From NCBI RefSeq assembly GCF_013283665.1, contig NZ_JABEKU010000001.1:868001-932000 (forward strand): 64,000 bases of DNA. Direction: 5' to 3'. Below, in pieces: positions 35,328-44,411 of the stretch (within the stretch, counting starts at the first letter, position 1; each line of letters starts with the position of its first letter). The stretch comes from Ensifer sesbaniae (lineage in GTDB: Bacteria; Pseudomonadota; Alphaproteobacteria; Rhizobiales; Rhizobiaceae). The position numbers were made by a program, and so were the translations under genes. The notes beneath the pieces are model-generated. The model was given only the letters and a program-made list of their open reading frames with translations. It searched no databases and had not been told where the DNA came from.

Positions 35328-36986
35328 ATGAGCATGACCGAAATGAGCCAATCCACTTTGCAGCCTGACCGGGACTGGTGGCGCGGCGCGGTGATCTACC
35401 AGATCTATCCGCGCTCCTACCAGGACTCGAACGGCGACGGCATCGGTGACCTCAAGGGTATCGTTGCCCGGCTGCCGCACATCGCAGCACTCGGTGCCGA
35501 TGCCATATGGATTTCTCCGTTCTTCACCTCGCCGATGAAGGACTTCGGTTACGACGTCTCCAACTATACGGACATCGATCCGATCTTCGGCAGCCTTGCC
35601 GATTTCGACGCCGTGATATCGGAGGCACACCGCCTCGGCATCCGGGTGATGATCGATCTCGTGCTGTCGCACACCTCCGACCAGCATCCCTGGTTCGTCG
35701 AAAGCCGGTCGAGCCGGACGAACGCCAAGGCCGACTGGTACGTCTGGGCGGATTCGAAGCCGGATGGCACCCCGCCCAACAATTGGCTGTCGATCTTCGG
35801 CGGTTCGGCCTGGGCCTGGGATCCGACCCGCCTGCAATACTACCTGCACAACTTCCTGACCTCGCAGCCGGACCTCAACCTGCACAATCCGGAAGTTCAG
35901 GAGGCGCTGCTCGGCGTCGAGCGTTTCTGGCTGGAGCGCGGCGTCGACGGTTTCCGCCTCGACACCATCAACTTCTACTTCCACGACAAGAAGCTGCGCG
36001 ACAATCCGGCGCTGGCGCCCGAGCGCCGCAATGCCCAGACTGCCCCGGCCGTGAACCCCTACAACTATCAGGAACATCTCTACGACAAGAACCAGCCGGA
36101 GAACCTGGAATTCCTGAAGCGCTTCCGCGCGGTCATGGACGAGTTTCCGGCGATTGCGGCGGTCGGCGAAGTCGGCGACAGCCAGCGCGGCCTCGAGATT
36201 GCCGGAGAATACACCTCCGGCGGCGACAAGATGCATATGTGCTACGCCTTCGAGTTCCTGGCGCCGGATCCGCTGACGCCGGCCACCGTTGCCGAGGTTC
36301 TCCGCAATTTCGAGAAGGCAGCACCCGAGGGCTGGGCCTGCTGGGCCTTCTCCAACCACGATGTCGTGCGCCATGTCAGCCGCTGGGGCGATGGTGTTGC
36401 CGATCGCGACGCCCATGCGAAGCTGCTCGCGAGCCTGCTGATGTCGCTCCGGGGATCGGTCTGCATCTATCAGGGCGAGGAACTCGCGCTGACGGAAGCC
36501 GAACTTGCCTATGAGGATCTGAAGGATCCCTATGGCATCCAGTTCTGGCCCGATTTCAAGGGCCGCGACGGCTGCCGTACGCCGATGGTCTGGGACGGTG
36601 CGAAGGTCAACGGCGGCTTCGGCAGCGCAAAACCCTGGCTGCCGGTGCCGGCGGAACATCTCGCCCGCGCCGTATCGGTGCAGCAGGGAGACCAGGCGTC
36701 CGTTCTCGAACATTACCGCCGGTTCTTGCAGTTCAGAAGAGCCCATCCGGCTTTCGCCAAGGGCGAGATCGCGTTCCTCAGCACCGATGGAGAGGTTCTC
36801 GCCTTCGTGCGCAGCTACGGCAACGAGAAGCTCTTCTGCCTGTTCAACATGAGCGGCGCACCGGCGACGGCCGCCCTGCCGAACGAGCCGGTTGCCGCGT
36901 TGGAAGGACACGGCTTCGTCGCGGAGGTCCAGGACAAAACTGTGAAACTGCCGGCCTGGGGCGCGTTTTTCGCGCGGCTGGTCTGA
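35328..36986 (+). CDS. aglA: Alpha-glucosidase AglA (GH13)
   Basis: 552 residues, no signal peptide, so cytoplasmic. GH13 signatures: WRGAVIYQIYPRSYQDSNGD at the start, VMIDLVLSHTSDQHPWF, nucleophile Asp in DGFRLDTINFYF, acid/base Glu in AAVGEVGD, and FSNHDVVR for the third carboxylate. Hydrolyses imported alpha-glucosides such as sucrose, maltose or trehalose to glucose, which would enter the Entner-Doudoroff pathway encoded downstream. Between aglG and aglK in the operon. Confidence 0.94.
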   Translation: MSMTEMSQSTLQPDRDWWRGAVIYQIYPRSYQDSNGDGIGDLKGIVARLPHIAALGADAIWISPFFTSPMKDFGYDVSNYTDIDPIFGSLADFDAVISEAHRLGIRVMIDLVLSHTSDQHPWFVESRSSRTNAKADWYVWADSKPDGTPPNNWLSIFGGSAWAWDPTRLQYYLHNFLTSQPDLNLHNPEVQEALLGVERFWLERGVDGFRLDTINFYFHDKKLRDNPALAPERRNAQTAPAVNPYNYQEHLYDKNQPENLEFLKRFRAVMDEFPAIAAVGEVGDSQRGLEIAGEYTSGGDKMHMCYAFEFLAPDPLTPATVAEVLRNFEKAAPEGWACWAFSNHDVVRHVSRWGDGVADRDAHAKLLASLLMSLRGSVCIYQGEELALTEAELAYEDLKDPYGIQFWPDFKGRDGCRTPMVWDGAKVNGGFGSAKPWLPVPAEHLARAVSVQQGDQASVLEHYRRFLQFRRAHPAFAKGEIAFLSTDGEVLAFVRSYGNEKLFCLFNMSGAPATAALPNEPVAALEGHGFVAEVQDKTVKLPAWGAFFARLV

Positions 36987-37039
36987 GGACCGAATTATGA
37001 GAGCAAGGATAGACGGGAAGAACCGAAGGGGAGGGTGTG

Positions 37040-38128
37040 ATGACAGGTCTGCTGCTTAAAGATATCCGCAAGTCCTACGGCGCGGTCGATGTCATTCATG
37101 GCATCAATCTCGACATCAAGCAGGGCGAGTTCATCGTCTTCGTCGGCCCCTCCGGATGTGGAAAGTCGACGCTGTTGCGCATGATCGCCGGTCTCGAAGA
37201 GATTACCGGCGGTGACATGTTCATCGACGGCGAGCGCGTCAACACCGTGCCGCCGTCGAAGCGCGGCATCGCCATGGTGTTCCAGTCCTACGCGCTCTAC
37301 CCGCACATGACGGTCTACGACAACATGGCTTTCGGCATGCGGATTGCCAAGGAGACGAAGGAGGAGATCGACCGCCGCGTGCGCAACGCCGCCGAAATCC
37401 TGCAGCTCACCAAATATCTCGACCGGTTGCCGAAGGCACTGTCCGGCGGCCAGCGCCAGCGCGTCGCCATCGGCCGCGCGATCTGCCGCAACCCCAAGGT
37501 CTTCCTGTTCGACGAGCCGCTCTCGAACCTGGACGCGGCGCTTCGCGTCGCCACCCGCATCGAGATCGCCAAGCTCAGCGAGCAGATGTCGGATACGACG
37601 ATGATCTACGTCACCCACGATCAGGTCGAGGCGATGACGCTCGCCGATCGCATCGTGGTGCTGTCACAGGGCCACATCGAGCAGGTCGGCGCACCGCTGG
37701 AGCTCTATGAGCGTCCGGCCAATCTCTTCGTTGCCCGCTTCATCGGCTCGCCGGCGATGAACATCATTCCATCAACCGTTACCGCCACCGGCGCGCAAAC
37801 GACGGTGAAGCTGACCGGCGGCAAGAGCGTGACGCTGGATATCCCGACGGACTCGTTGCAAAACGGCAAGACGGCGAGCTTCGGCGTACGGCCGGAAGAC
37901 CTGCAGGTCACGACTGGCGAGGCCTTCCTGTTTGAAGGCACGGTCTCCATCGTCGAGGCGCTCGGCGAAGTGACGCTGCTCTACATCGAAGGGCTCGTGG
38001 ACAAGGAGCCGATCATCGCCAAGATCCCCGGCATCCTGCCGGTTCATCGCGGCGACAAGGTGCGCTTCACCGCCGACAAGGCCAAGCTGCACCTCTTCGA
38101 TGCCGAAGGCCGCAGCTATCGCGCCTGA
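37040..38128 (+). CDS. aglK: Alpha-glucoside ABC transporter ATPase AglK
   Basis: 362 residues from ATG 37040 (a GTG one codon earlier is possible; GGGAGGG precedes). MalK/UgpC class: Walker A GPSGCGKST, signature LSGGQRQRVAIGRAI, Walker B VFLFDEPLSNLD, switch His in THDQVEA, and C-terminal regulatory TOBE domain (about 235-362). Drives AglF/AglG. Last gene of the operon, followed by a strong terminator. Confidence 0.95.
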   Translation: MTGLLLKDIRKSYGAVDVIHGINLDIKQGEFIVFVGPSGCGKSTLLRMIAGLEEITGGDMFIDGERVNTVPPSKRGIAMVFQSYALYPHMTVYDNMAFGMRIAKETKEEIDRRVRNAAEILQLTKYLDRLPKALSGGQRQRVAIGRAICRNPKVFLFDEPLSNLDAALRVATRIEIAKLSEQMSDTTMIYVTHDQVEAMTLADRIVVLSQGHIEQVGAPLELYERPANLFVARFIGSPAMNIIPSTVTATGAQTTVKLTGGKSVTLDIPTDSLQNGKTASFGVRPEDLQVTTGEAFLFEGTVSIVEALGEVTLLYIEGLVDKEPIIAKIPGILPVHRGDKVRFTADKAKLHLFDAEGRSYRA

Positions 38129-38155
38129 GTGACGATACCGACCTCGGGCTTTTCG

Positions 38156-38184
38156 ACCCGCCCGGGAAATCGGGCGGGTTTTTT
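38156..38184 (+). terminator. Terminator of the agl operon
   Basis: Perfect 9-bp stem ACCCGCCCG (38156-38164) / CGGGCGGGT (38171-38179), followed by TTTTTT. Ends aglEFGAK transcription 27 bases after aglK. Confidence 0.92.
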
Positions 38185-38263
38185 CAATGCAACCTGCAGA
38201 TCAAACCCTCTGTTAAATCTCTGCCGCTACCCTGTCTCAAAAGGGGATAAGAAAGGCATATCG

Positions 38264-38674
38264 ATGAGAGGCGCGGCGCCTGTAATGCAGCGGCACTTCC
38301 TGAACAAGGAAGAGTCGTTCATGTACGATCGGGAAGCGAACTTTCCCATGGAGGACACACGGAACGAGGCGCGCATCGAGTATACCGAGAAGGGCATGAC
38401 GCAGTTGAGCTCGCGGCGCTGCGAAATCATCAAGCTGTCGAAGAGCGGTGCCGTCCTCAGTATTCTGACGCAGTATCAACTGCCGCAGAACTTTTATCTC
38501 GATATCCCGAGTGCCCGCATCCAGATGGTCGGCTGCTTGTTGAAGCGCGTGCATGCCAACAATCTCATCGAAGCGCGGTTTCTCCGGCTGCTGACCGACC
38601 GCGATCTCAATCGCATCTTCGTCTACAGCACGCATCCGAACCATCGCAACCGGACGCTCGACATCTACCGTTAA
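38264..38674 (+). CDS. PilZ-like small protein
   Basis: 136 residues from ATG 38264, the first codon after the agl terminator with a plausible RBS (GAAAGG). Contains NEARIEYTEKGM, SRRCEIIKLSKSGAVLSIL, and the pattern of a PilZ barrel, but the N-terminal RxxxR and the (D/N)xSxxG cyclic-di-GMP motifs are imperfect (KLSKSGA). Rhizobia have many such short PilZ proteins; binding of c-di-GMP is not assured. Monocistronic, convergent with edd. Confidence 0.55.
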   Translation: MRGAAPVMQRHFLNKEESFMYDREANFPMEDTRNEARIEYTEKGMTQLSSRRCEIIKLSKSGAVLSILTQYQLPQNFYLDIPSARIQMVGCLLKRVHANNLIEARFLRLLTDRDLNRIFVYSTHPNHRNRTLDIYR

Positions 38675-38779
38675 CCAGTGACCTCGGGCTTGACTGTCCC
38701 GCAGAACTCAATGGATGGTTGTGTTCCTCGCCACCGGATCGGACCATAGCCATGCAGCGACCCTATCGGCTTTCCTGAA

Positions 38780-38812
38780 AAGCACCGCCCCGGATCAGGA
38801 GGCGGCGCTCTT
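38780..38812 (-). terminator. Terminator of edd
   Basis: Read on the minus strand: AGCGCCGCC loop GGCGGTGCT, closing with one G-U pair, followed by a short TTTT. It lies just after the edd stop codon and also faces the PilZ-like gene from the other side. Confidence 0.65.
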
Positions 38813-38818
38813 TACGTC

Positions 38819-40639
38819 TCAGTTGAAGAGAACGCTGGCGCCCTGGTCGGCAGCACCTGCAATCGCCCGGAACGGCGCGAAAAGCTCGCGACCCATGCCG
38901 AATTCGTTGTCCGAGAGATCGACATGCGCGGGCACGCGCGTCTTCAGCGCGATGTCCTCGACCAGGACCTCGATCGTTCCGGTGACGGCGTCGATGCGGA
39001 CGATATCGCCTTCCTGGATGCGGGCGATCGGGCCGCCATCCTTGGCTTCCGGTGTCACGTGGATTGCTGCAGGCACCTTGCCGGAGGCGCCGGACATGCG
39101 CCCGTCGGTGAGGATGGCGACGCGCTGGCCGCGATCCTGCAGGATGCCGAGCACGGTCGTCAGTTTGTGCAGTTCCGGCATGCCATTGGCCTTCGGACCC
39201 TGGAAGCGCACGACGGCGACGAAATCGCCCTCGAGCTTGCCGGCCTTGAAGGCGGCGTTGAGTTCGGCCTGATCGTGGAAGATTTTCGCCGGGGCCTCGA
39301 TGACGTGGCGATCCGGCTTGACGGCGGAGATCTTGATGACCGCCTTGCCGAGATTGCCGGTCAGCATCTTCAGGCCGCCCGTGTGCTGGAAGGGCTGGTC
39401 GATGGTCGCCAGCACCTTCGGATCGGCACTTTCCTTCGGTGTCGGCACGCGTACGACGCCACCATTGGGGCCGAGCCGGACGTCGATCTTGTAGGCGTCG
39501 AGCCCCTGGCCGAAAACGGTGCGCACGTCGTCGTGCAGCAGGCCGGCGCTCAGCAGCTGGCTGATCAAGAAGCCCATGCCGCCGGCGGCATGGAAGTGGT
39601 TCACGTCGGCAAGCCCGTTCGGATAGACGCGCGCCAGAAGCGGCACGATGTCGGAAAGCTCGGAGATATCCTGCCAGGTGAGCACGATGCCGGCGGCACG
39701 CGCCATGGCGACGAGATGCATCGTATGATTGGTCGAGCCGCCGGTCGCATGCAGGCCGACGACGCCGTTGACGATCGAGCGCTCGTCGATCATTTCGCCG
39801 GCGGGCGTGAACTCGTTGCCCATGGCGGTGATCGCCAGCGCCCGCTTGGCCGCTTCCTTCGTCAGCGCGTCGCGCAGCGGCGTGCCGGGATTGATGAAGG
39901 AGGCGCCCGGCAGATGGAAGCCCATGATCTCCATCAGCATCTGGTTGGAATTGGCCGTGCCGTAGAAGGTGCAGGTGCCTGGTCCGTGATAGGACTTTGA
40001 TTCCGCTTCGAGAAGCTCGTCACGGCCGACCTTGCCTTCGGCAAAGAGCTGGCGTACGCGCGCCTTCTCGTCGTTCGGCAGGCCCGAAGTCATCGGACCG
40101 GCGGGCACGAAGACGGCCGGCAGGTGGCCGAAGGTCAGCGCCGCGATGACGAGGCCCGGTACGATCTTGTCGCAGACGCCGAGATAGACGGTGGAATCGA
40201 ACATGTTGTGCGACAGGCCGACGCCTGCGGCCATGGCGATCAGGTCGCGCGAGAAGAGCGACAGCTCCATGCCCGGCTGCCCCTGCGTGACGCCATCGCA
40301 CATGGCCGGCACGCCGCCGGCAACCTGGGCGACGCCACCCGCCTCGCGGGCGGCTTCGCGGATCAGCGCCGGATAGGTCTCGAACGGCTGGTGCGCCGAG
40401 AGCATGTCATTATAGGAGGTGATGATGCCGAGATTGGGCACGCGGTCGCCCGCAAGCGCTACCTTCTCGGCGGGGGAACAGACGGCAAATCCGTGCGCAA
40501 GGTTACCGCAGCCGAGGACGCTGCGGTGCGGGCCGCTCGACGCTGCAAGGCGGATGCGGTCGAGATAGGGTTCGCGGTGCGGTTTCGAACGCTCGACGAT
40601 GCGAGCGGTGATCGAGGCAATGCGGGAATCGGCGGACAT
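38819..40639 (-). CDS. edd: 6-Phosphogluconate dehydratase Edd
   Basis: 606 residues. Entner-Doudoroff enzyme making 2-keto-3-deoxy-6-phosphogluconate from 6-phosphogluconate. IlvD/Edd family with Cys-ligated Fe-S cluster: [15 protein letters not shown] near the N terminus, [20 protein letters not shown], and [15 protein letters not shown]. Length fits Edd (about 600). Third in the zwf-pgl-edd set; a 193-base gap separates it from pgl, which also has the remnant hairpin TTGGG (40803) / CCCAA (40817). Confidence 0.96.
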   Translation of the reverse strand: MSADSRIASITARIVERSKPHREPYLDRIRLAASSGPHRSVLGCGNLAHGFAVCSPAEKVALAGDRVPNLGIITSYNDMLSAHQPFETYPALIREAAREAGGVAQVAGGVPAMCDGVTQGQPGMELSLFSRDLIAMAAGVGLSHNMFDSTVYLGVCDKIVPGLVIAALTFGHLPAVFVPAGPMTSGLPNDEKARVRQLFAEGKVGRDELLEAESKSYHGPGTCTFYGTANSNQMLMEIMGFHLPGASFINPGTPLRDALTKEAAKRALAITAMGNEFTPAGEMIDERSIVNGVVGLHATGGSTNHTMHLVAMARAAGIVLTWQDISELSDIVPLLARVYPNGLADVNHFHAAGGMGFLISQLLSAGLLHDDVRTVFGQGLDAYKIDVRLGPNGGVVRVPTPKESADPKVLATIDQPFQHTGGLKMLTGNLGKAVIKISAVKPDRHVIEAPAKIFHDQAELNAAFKAGKLEGDFVAVVRFQGPKANGMPELHKLTTVLGILQDRGQRVAILTDGRMSGASGKVPAAIHVTPEAKDGGPIARIQEGDIVRIDAVTGTIEVLVEDIALKTRVPAHVDLSDNEFGMGRELFAPFRAIAGAADQGASVLFN

Positions 40640-40832
40640 GGCAAATCCTGTTCCGGAGCCTTGGGACTCCTCATCTTCATCCAGTCATCGGTCCGGAGCG
40701 CGGCGGGCTTGGGAGAGCGCACGTCGCGTCCCGGCAGTTCTCAGAAACACGTGTCCGTTCCGGTGGGGCGCACCACAGGCTGAACGTGTCTCCACTTTGA
40801 TATTGGGCCTGTTCGACCCAACAGCATTCGAT

Positions 40833-41531
40833 CTACGGCGCCCAGTAAATCTGCACCGGCGATGCGGCACGGCGCAGCATCGCGCGGATCGGCATATCCT
40901 TCTCGTCGCCGGCTTCTTCCGCCTTGGCGAGAACGGTCTTCTTGCCTTCGCCCTCGATGTGCAGCACCAGCAGCCGCGCATCCTGAAGGCTGGCAAAGGT
41001 GAAGGTCAGGCGGGGTTCGCCGGCGCCTTCCGCCTCCATCGTGATCACCCCGCGCGGCGTTGCCGGGTCGATGGCGCGCGCGAGTTGCGACCCACCGGGG
41101 AAGAACGACGCCGTATGCCCGTCCGTTCCCATCCCGAGAATGGCCACGTCGAACGGTGCGCCGATTGCGGCCGTTTCCCGGCTTGCAAGTTCCGCGGCAG
41201 CTTCAGCGGTCGGAGCCGCGTGGTAAAGGGGCAGGAACTTGGCCTTGGCTGCCTTGCCCTGAAGCAGGTTGGTGGCAACCAGGCCGTGGTTCGAACGGTC
41301 ACTTTCCGGCGGCACGAAACGTTCGTCAACGAGCGTTACCGTTACCTTGTCCCAGGCGATGTCCTTCCTGGACAGCGCCTGGAAGAAAGCCTTGGGCGTC
41401 GAGCCGCCGGAAACCGCGATGCTCGCGGCGCCGCGCGTCGCGATGCCGGCAGAAAGTGCACTGCTTACGGCTTCAGCCAGGCCTTCCGCCAGTGCCGTGC
41501 CGTTCTCGAAGGTATGAAGCTGCGTCGTCAT
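40833..41531 (-). CDS. pgl: 6-Phosphogluconolactonase
   Basis: 232 residues from ATG 41531 (AGGTG upstream), the start that leaves 7 bases after zwf. Hydrolyses 6-phosphogluconolactone. NagB-like fold: ISVSGGSTPKAFF-type motif (IAVSGGSTPKAFFQAL), VTLVDERFVPPES, FDVAILGMGTDGHTASFFP. Middle gene of zwf-pgl-edd. Confidence 0.94.
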   Translation of the reverse strand: MTTQLHTFENGTALAEGLAEAVSSALSAGIATRGAASIAVSGGSTPKAFFQALSRKDIAWDKVTVTLVDERFVPPESDRSNHGLVATNLLQGKAAKAKFLPLYHAAPTAEAAAELASRETAAIGAPFDVAILGMGTDGHTASFFPGGSQLARAIDPATPRGVITMEAEGAGEPRLTFTFASLQDARLLVLHIEGEGKKTVLAKAEEAGDEKDMPIRAMLRRAASPVQIYWAP

Positions 41532-41538
41532 CGGGCAC

Positions 41539-43014
41539 CTATATCGCATCGTTCCAGGTGCGGCCGTCACGCTCTATCAGCGCGATCGACTGGCTCGGAC
41601 CCCAAGTGCCGGCGGTGTAGCCCTGGACCTGCTGCCCGGTTTCCTCCCAGGCCTTCAGGATCGGGTCGACCCACTTCCACGCAGCCTCGACTTCGTCGCG
41701 GCGCACGAACAGTGTCTGGTTGTTGCGGATGACGTCGAAGAGCAACCGCTCATAGGCGTCAGCGTTGCGCACGGCAAACGCCTCGGCGAAGCTCATGTCG
41801 AGCGAAACGTTGCGCAGGCGCATGCCGCCCGGGCCAGGGTCCTTGATCATCAGCGACTGCTTCACGCCTTCGTTCGGCTGCAGGCGGATGACCAATTGGT
41901 TGGCCGAGATGCGGCCGGCATTGTTGTCGAAGATCGAGTGCGGGATCTGCTTGAAGGTGATGACGATCTCCGACATGCGGCCGGCGAGACGTTTGCCGGT
42001 GCGGATGTAGAAGGGTACGCCGGCCCAGCGCCAGTTGCTGACCTCGGCCTTGATCGCCACGAAGGTCTCGGTGTTCGAGATGCCGCCTTCGAGCTCCTCG
42101 AGGTAGCCCTTGACCGGACCGCCGGCCGAAGCACCGGCGCGGTACTGGCCGCGCACCGTCACCTGCTCGACATTCGCCGAGGTGATCGGCTTCAGCGCGC
42201 GGAGAACCTTGAGCTTTTCGTCGCGGACCGCTTCCGCGTCCATCGAGGTCGGCGCTTCCATGGCGACGAAGCAGACGAGTTGCAGGATGTGGTTCTGCAC
42301 CATGTCGCGCAGCGCGCCCGCCTTGTCGTAGTAGCCGGCGCGGTTTTCGAGGCCGACGGCTTCCGACACGGTGATCTGCACATGGTCGATATGGGCGGAG
42401 TTCCACAGCGGCTCGTAGAGCGCATTGGCGAAGCGCAGCGCCATCAGGTTCTGCACCGTCTCCTTGCCGAGATAGTGGTCGATGCGGAAGATCTGCTCTT
42501 CGCGGAAGACCTTGCCGATCGTGTCGTTGAGTTCGGTCGCCGAGGCGAGGTCGCGGCCGATCGGCTTTTCGACGACGATGCGGGTGTTTTTGGTGATCAG
42601 CTTGTGATCGCGGATGCGTTCGGAAATGTCACCGAAGATCGCCGGGCCGACTGCGAGGTAGAAGGCGCGGATGCGCTCCTTGCCCTCTTCGAGGATCTTC
42701 TTCAGCGCATCCCAGCCCTGGTCCGACTTGGCGTCGACGGACACGTAGAACACGCGGGCAGCGAACTTCGCGACTTCCTCTTCCTTGTATTCGTCCGCCT
42801 TCAGGTGCTCCTTCAGCGCATCGACGGCAAACTTGCGATAATCCTCATGGCTGAGCGCTGCGCGCGAGGCGCCGATGATACGGGTCGGCTCGGTGATCTG
42901 GCCTTCCAACTGGCGATGATAGAGCGCCGGCAACAGCTTGCGCTCCGCAAGATCGCCGGTGCCCCCGAACACCACGTAATCAAATGGTTCGACGGGAATG
43001 ATCTGGCTGCTCAT
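41539..43014 (-). CDS. zwf: Glucose-6-phosphate dehydrogenase
   Basis: 491 residues. N-terminal NADP fold FGGTGDLAERKLLPALYHR, active-site motif RIDHYLGKETVQNLMALRF with the conserved His/Asp/Lys. Gives 6-phosphogluconolactone for Pgl and NADPH. First gene of the zwf-pgl-edd unit, the main glucose route in rhizobia. Upstream (43015-43109) has AT-rich promoter-like DNA (TTGCAC and TAAAT or TATAT boxes on the minus strand) and two AAGCGCT(T/A) motifs. Confidence 0.97.
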   Translation of the reverse strand: MSSQIIPVEPFDYVVFGGTGDLAERKLLPALYHRQLEGQITEPTRIIGASRAALSHEDYRKFAVDALKEHLKADEYKEEEVAKFAARVFYVSVDAKSDQGWDALKKILEEGKERIRAFYLAVGPAIFGDISERIRDHKLITKNTRIVVEKPIGRDLASATELNDTIGKVFREEQIFRIDHYLGKETVQNLMALRFANALYEPLWNSAHIDHVQITVSEAVGLENRAGYYDKAGALRDMVQNHILQLVCFVAMEAPTSMDAEAVRDEKLKVLRALKPITSANVEQVTVRGQYRAGASAGGPVKGYLEELEGGISNTETFVAIKAEVSNWRWAGVPFYIRTGKRLAGRMSEIVITFKQIPHSIFDNNAGRISANQLVIRLQPNEGVKQSLMIKDPGPGGMRLRNVSLDMSFAEAFAVRNADAYERLLFDVIRNNQTLFVRRDEVEAAWKWVDPILKAWEETGQQVQGYTAGTWGPSQSIALIERDGRTWNDAI

Positions 43015-43109
43015 GGGATATCTCGATCTGTTCAGGTCACGGGCACATATAATCTAATCGATTTAAAAGCGCTAGAGTGCGGTGCAATAAAATGCCACGG
43101 AAGCGCTTT

Positions 43110-44396
43110 TCAGAACCTGTCGCGTAATGCGTACCAGCTTAACGCGAGGAAGAGAAGGGAGGAGCGGAACCGCCCACCACCGGGAAAAGCCGGGATTTTC
43201 AGGGCTTTCAAGAGATCGAGCTCGGTGTCCTTGCCGAGCGCGAGATCCGCATAGAGCTTGCCGCAATAGTTGGAAAGCATCACGCCGTGGCCGGAATAGC
43301 CGCCGATCGAGGTGACGCCGGGCATGACCTCGCGGCAGAAGGGCGTGCGCGGCATGGTGATGCCGACGGAGCCGCCCCAGGCATGGGTGATCTCGATATT
43401 GGCCAGTTCCGGATAGATCTCGCTGATCTGTCGGCGGATGTGGGTCGAGATGTCGCGCGGGTTATCGGCGGTGTAGGCCTCGCGACCGCCGAAAAGCAGC
43501 CGCCCGTCCCGCGACTTGCGGAAATAGCGCACGACGAAGCGCGAATCATCGACCGATTCACCGCCGGGAATGACAGTCGGGTGGTCGGAAAGCACCGTCG
43601 TTGCGCCGATGAAGGAGCGGATCGGCATGACGTGGCTGGCGCTCACCGGCTCCAGGTTGCCGATATAGGCGTTGCAGGCGACGAGCACGCGATCGGCGGT
43701 GATTGTGCCACGGTCCGTGGTGATGACGATCGCACCGCGGCTGCGATCGATCCTCAGGGCTTTCGTCTGCTCGAAGAGATTGGCGCCGGCAAGGGCGGCC
43801 TGTCTTGCGAGACCCACCAGCAGCTTCATCGGGTGGATATGGCCGGTCCCGGCGTCGCGGATGCCGAAATGGTAATGGCTCGATCCGAGCCGGCTTGCGG
43901 TTTCCTCGCGGCCCATGAAGGACAGGTGCGGATAGCCGAAGCGCGTTGCCATGGCTTCCGCATGGTCGCGGTAGTCCTTTTCGAGACTCTGCTTGTGACC
44001 CACCGAGAGCTGGCCTGGCACGAATTCGATGTCTATTTCGTGCGCGCTGGCGAAGTCGAGCACATAGCGCTTGGCATTCTCGGCCATGTCGAAGAGTGCC
44101 TGTGCCCGCTCATGACCGAGGCTTTCCTCGGTCTCGTCCGCCCAGGCGCGTTGCCCGGTGCCTAACTGGCCGCCATTGCGGCCAGAGGCACCGTCGCCGA
44201 AGCAGCAGGCGTCGATCACGGTCACGTCGACGCCCTGGCGCACCAGGTTGTAGGCCGCCTGCAGCCCGGTATAGCCGCCGCCGACGATCGCGACGTCGGC
44301 CTTTCGCGATCCCGGCATGACGGGATACTCAGGTCGGTCCGGAACGGTTGCCTCATACCAGGAATAACCGGGCGAGATCGGGCTTTGCCAGGGCAT
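43110..44396 (-). CDS. puuB: FAD-dependent oxidoreductase, PuuB-like
   Basis: 428 residues. N-terminal Rossmann motif ADVAIVGGGYTGLQAAYNL, then GASGRNGGQLGTGQRAW (DAO/PuuB family), C-terminal FAD motif around SIGGYSGHGVMLSNYCGKL. The likely substrate is gamma-glutamylputrescine, because the adjacent upstream gene on the same strand is a PuuA-like ligase and a polyamine importer is 14 kb away. Other members of the family oxidise glycine, sarcosine or prolines, so substrate is inferred. 15-base gap to the ligase. Confidence 0.78.
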   Translation of the reverse strand: MPWQSPISPGYSWYEATVPDRPEYPVMPGSRKADVAIVGGGYTGLQAAYNLVRQGVDVTVIDACCFGDGASGRNGGQLGTGQRAWADETEESLGHERAQALFDMAENAKRYVLDFASAHEIDIEFVPGQLSVGHKQSLEKDYRDHAEAMATRFGYPHLSFMGREETASRLGSSHYHFGIRDAGTGHIHPMKLLVGLARQAALAGANLFEQTKALRIDRSRGAIVITTDRGTITADRVLVACNAYIGNLEPVSASHVMPIRSFIGATTVLSDHPTVIPGGESVDDSRFVVRYFRKSRDGRLLFGGREAYTADNPRDISTHIRRQISEIYPELANIEITHAWGGSVGITMPRTPFCREVMPGVTSIGGYSGHGVMLSNYCGKLYADLALGKDTELDLLKALKIPAFPGGGRFRSSLLFLALSWYALRDRF

Positions 44397-44411
44397 GGAG
44401 AACCTCTGAGG

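Noticed and set aside
41896-43254. 452-codon plus-strand frame opposite zwf
   Set aside because: Antisense to the conserved active-site region of zwf; no domain seen.
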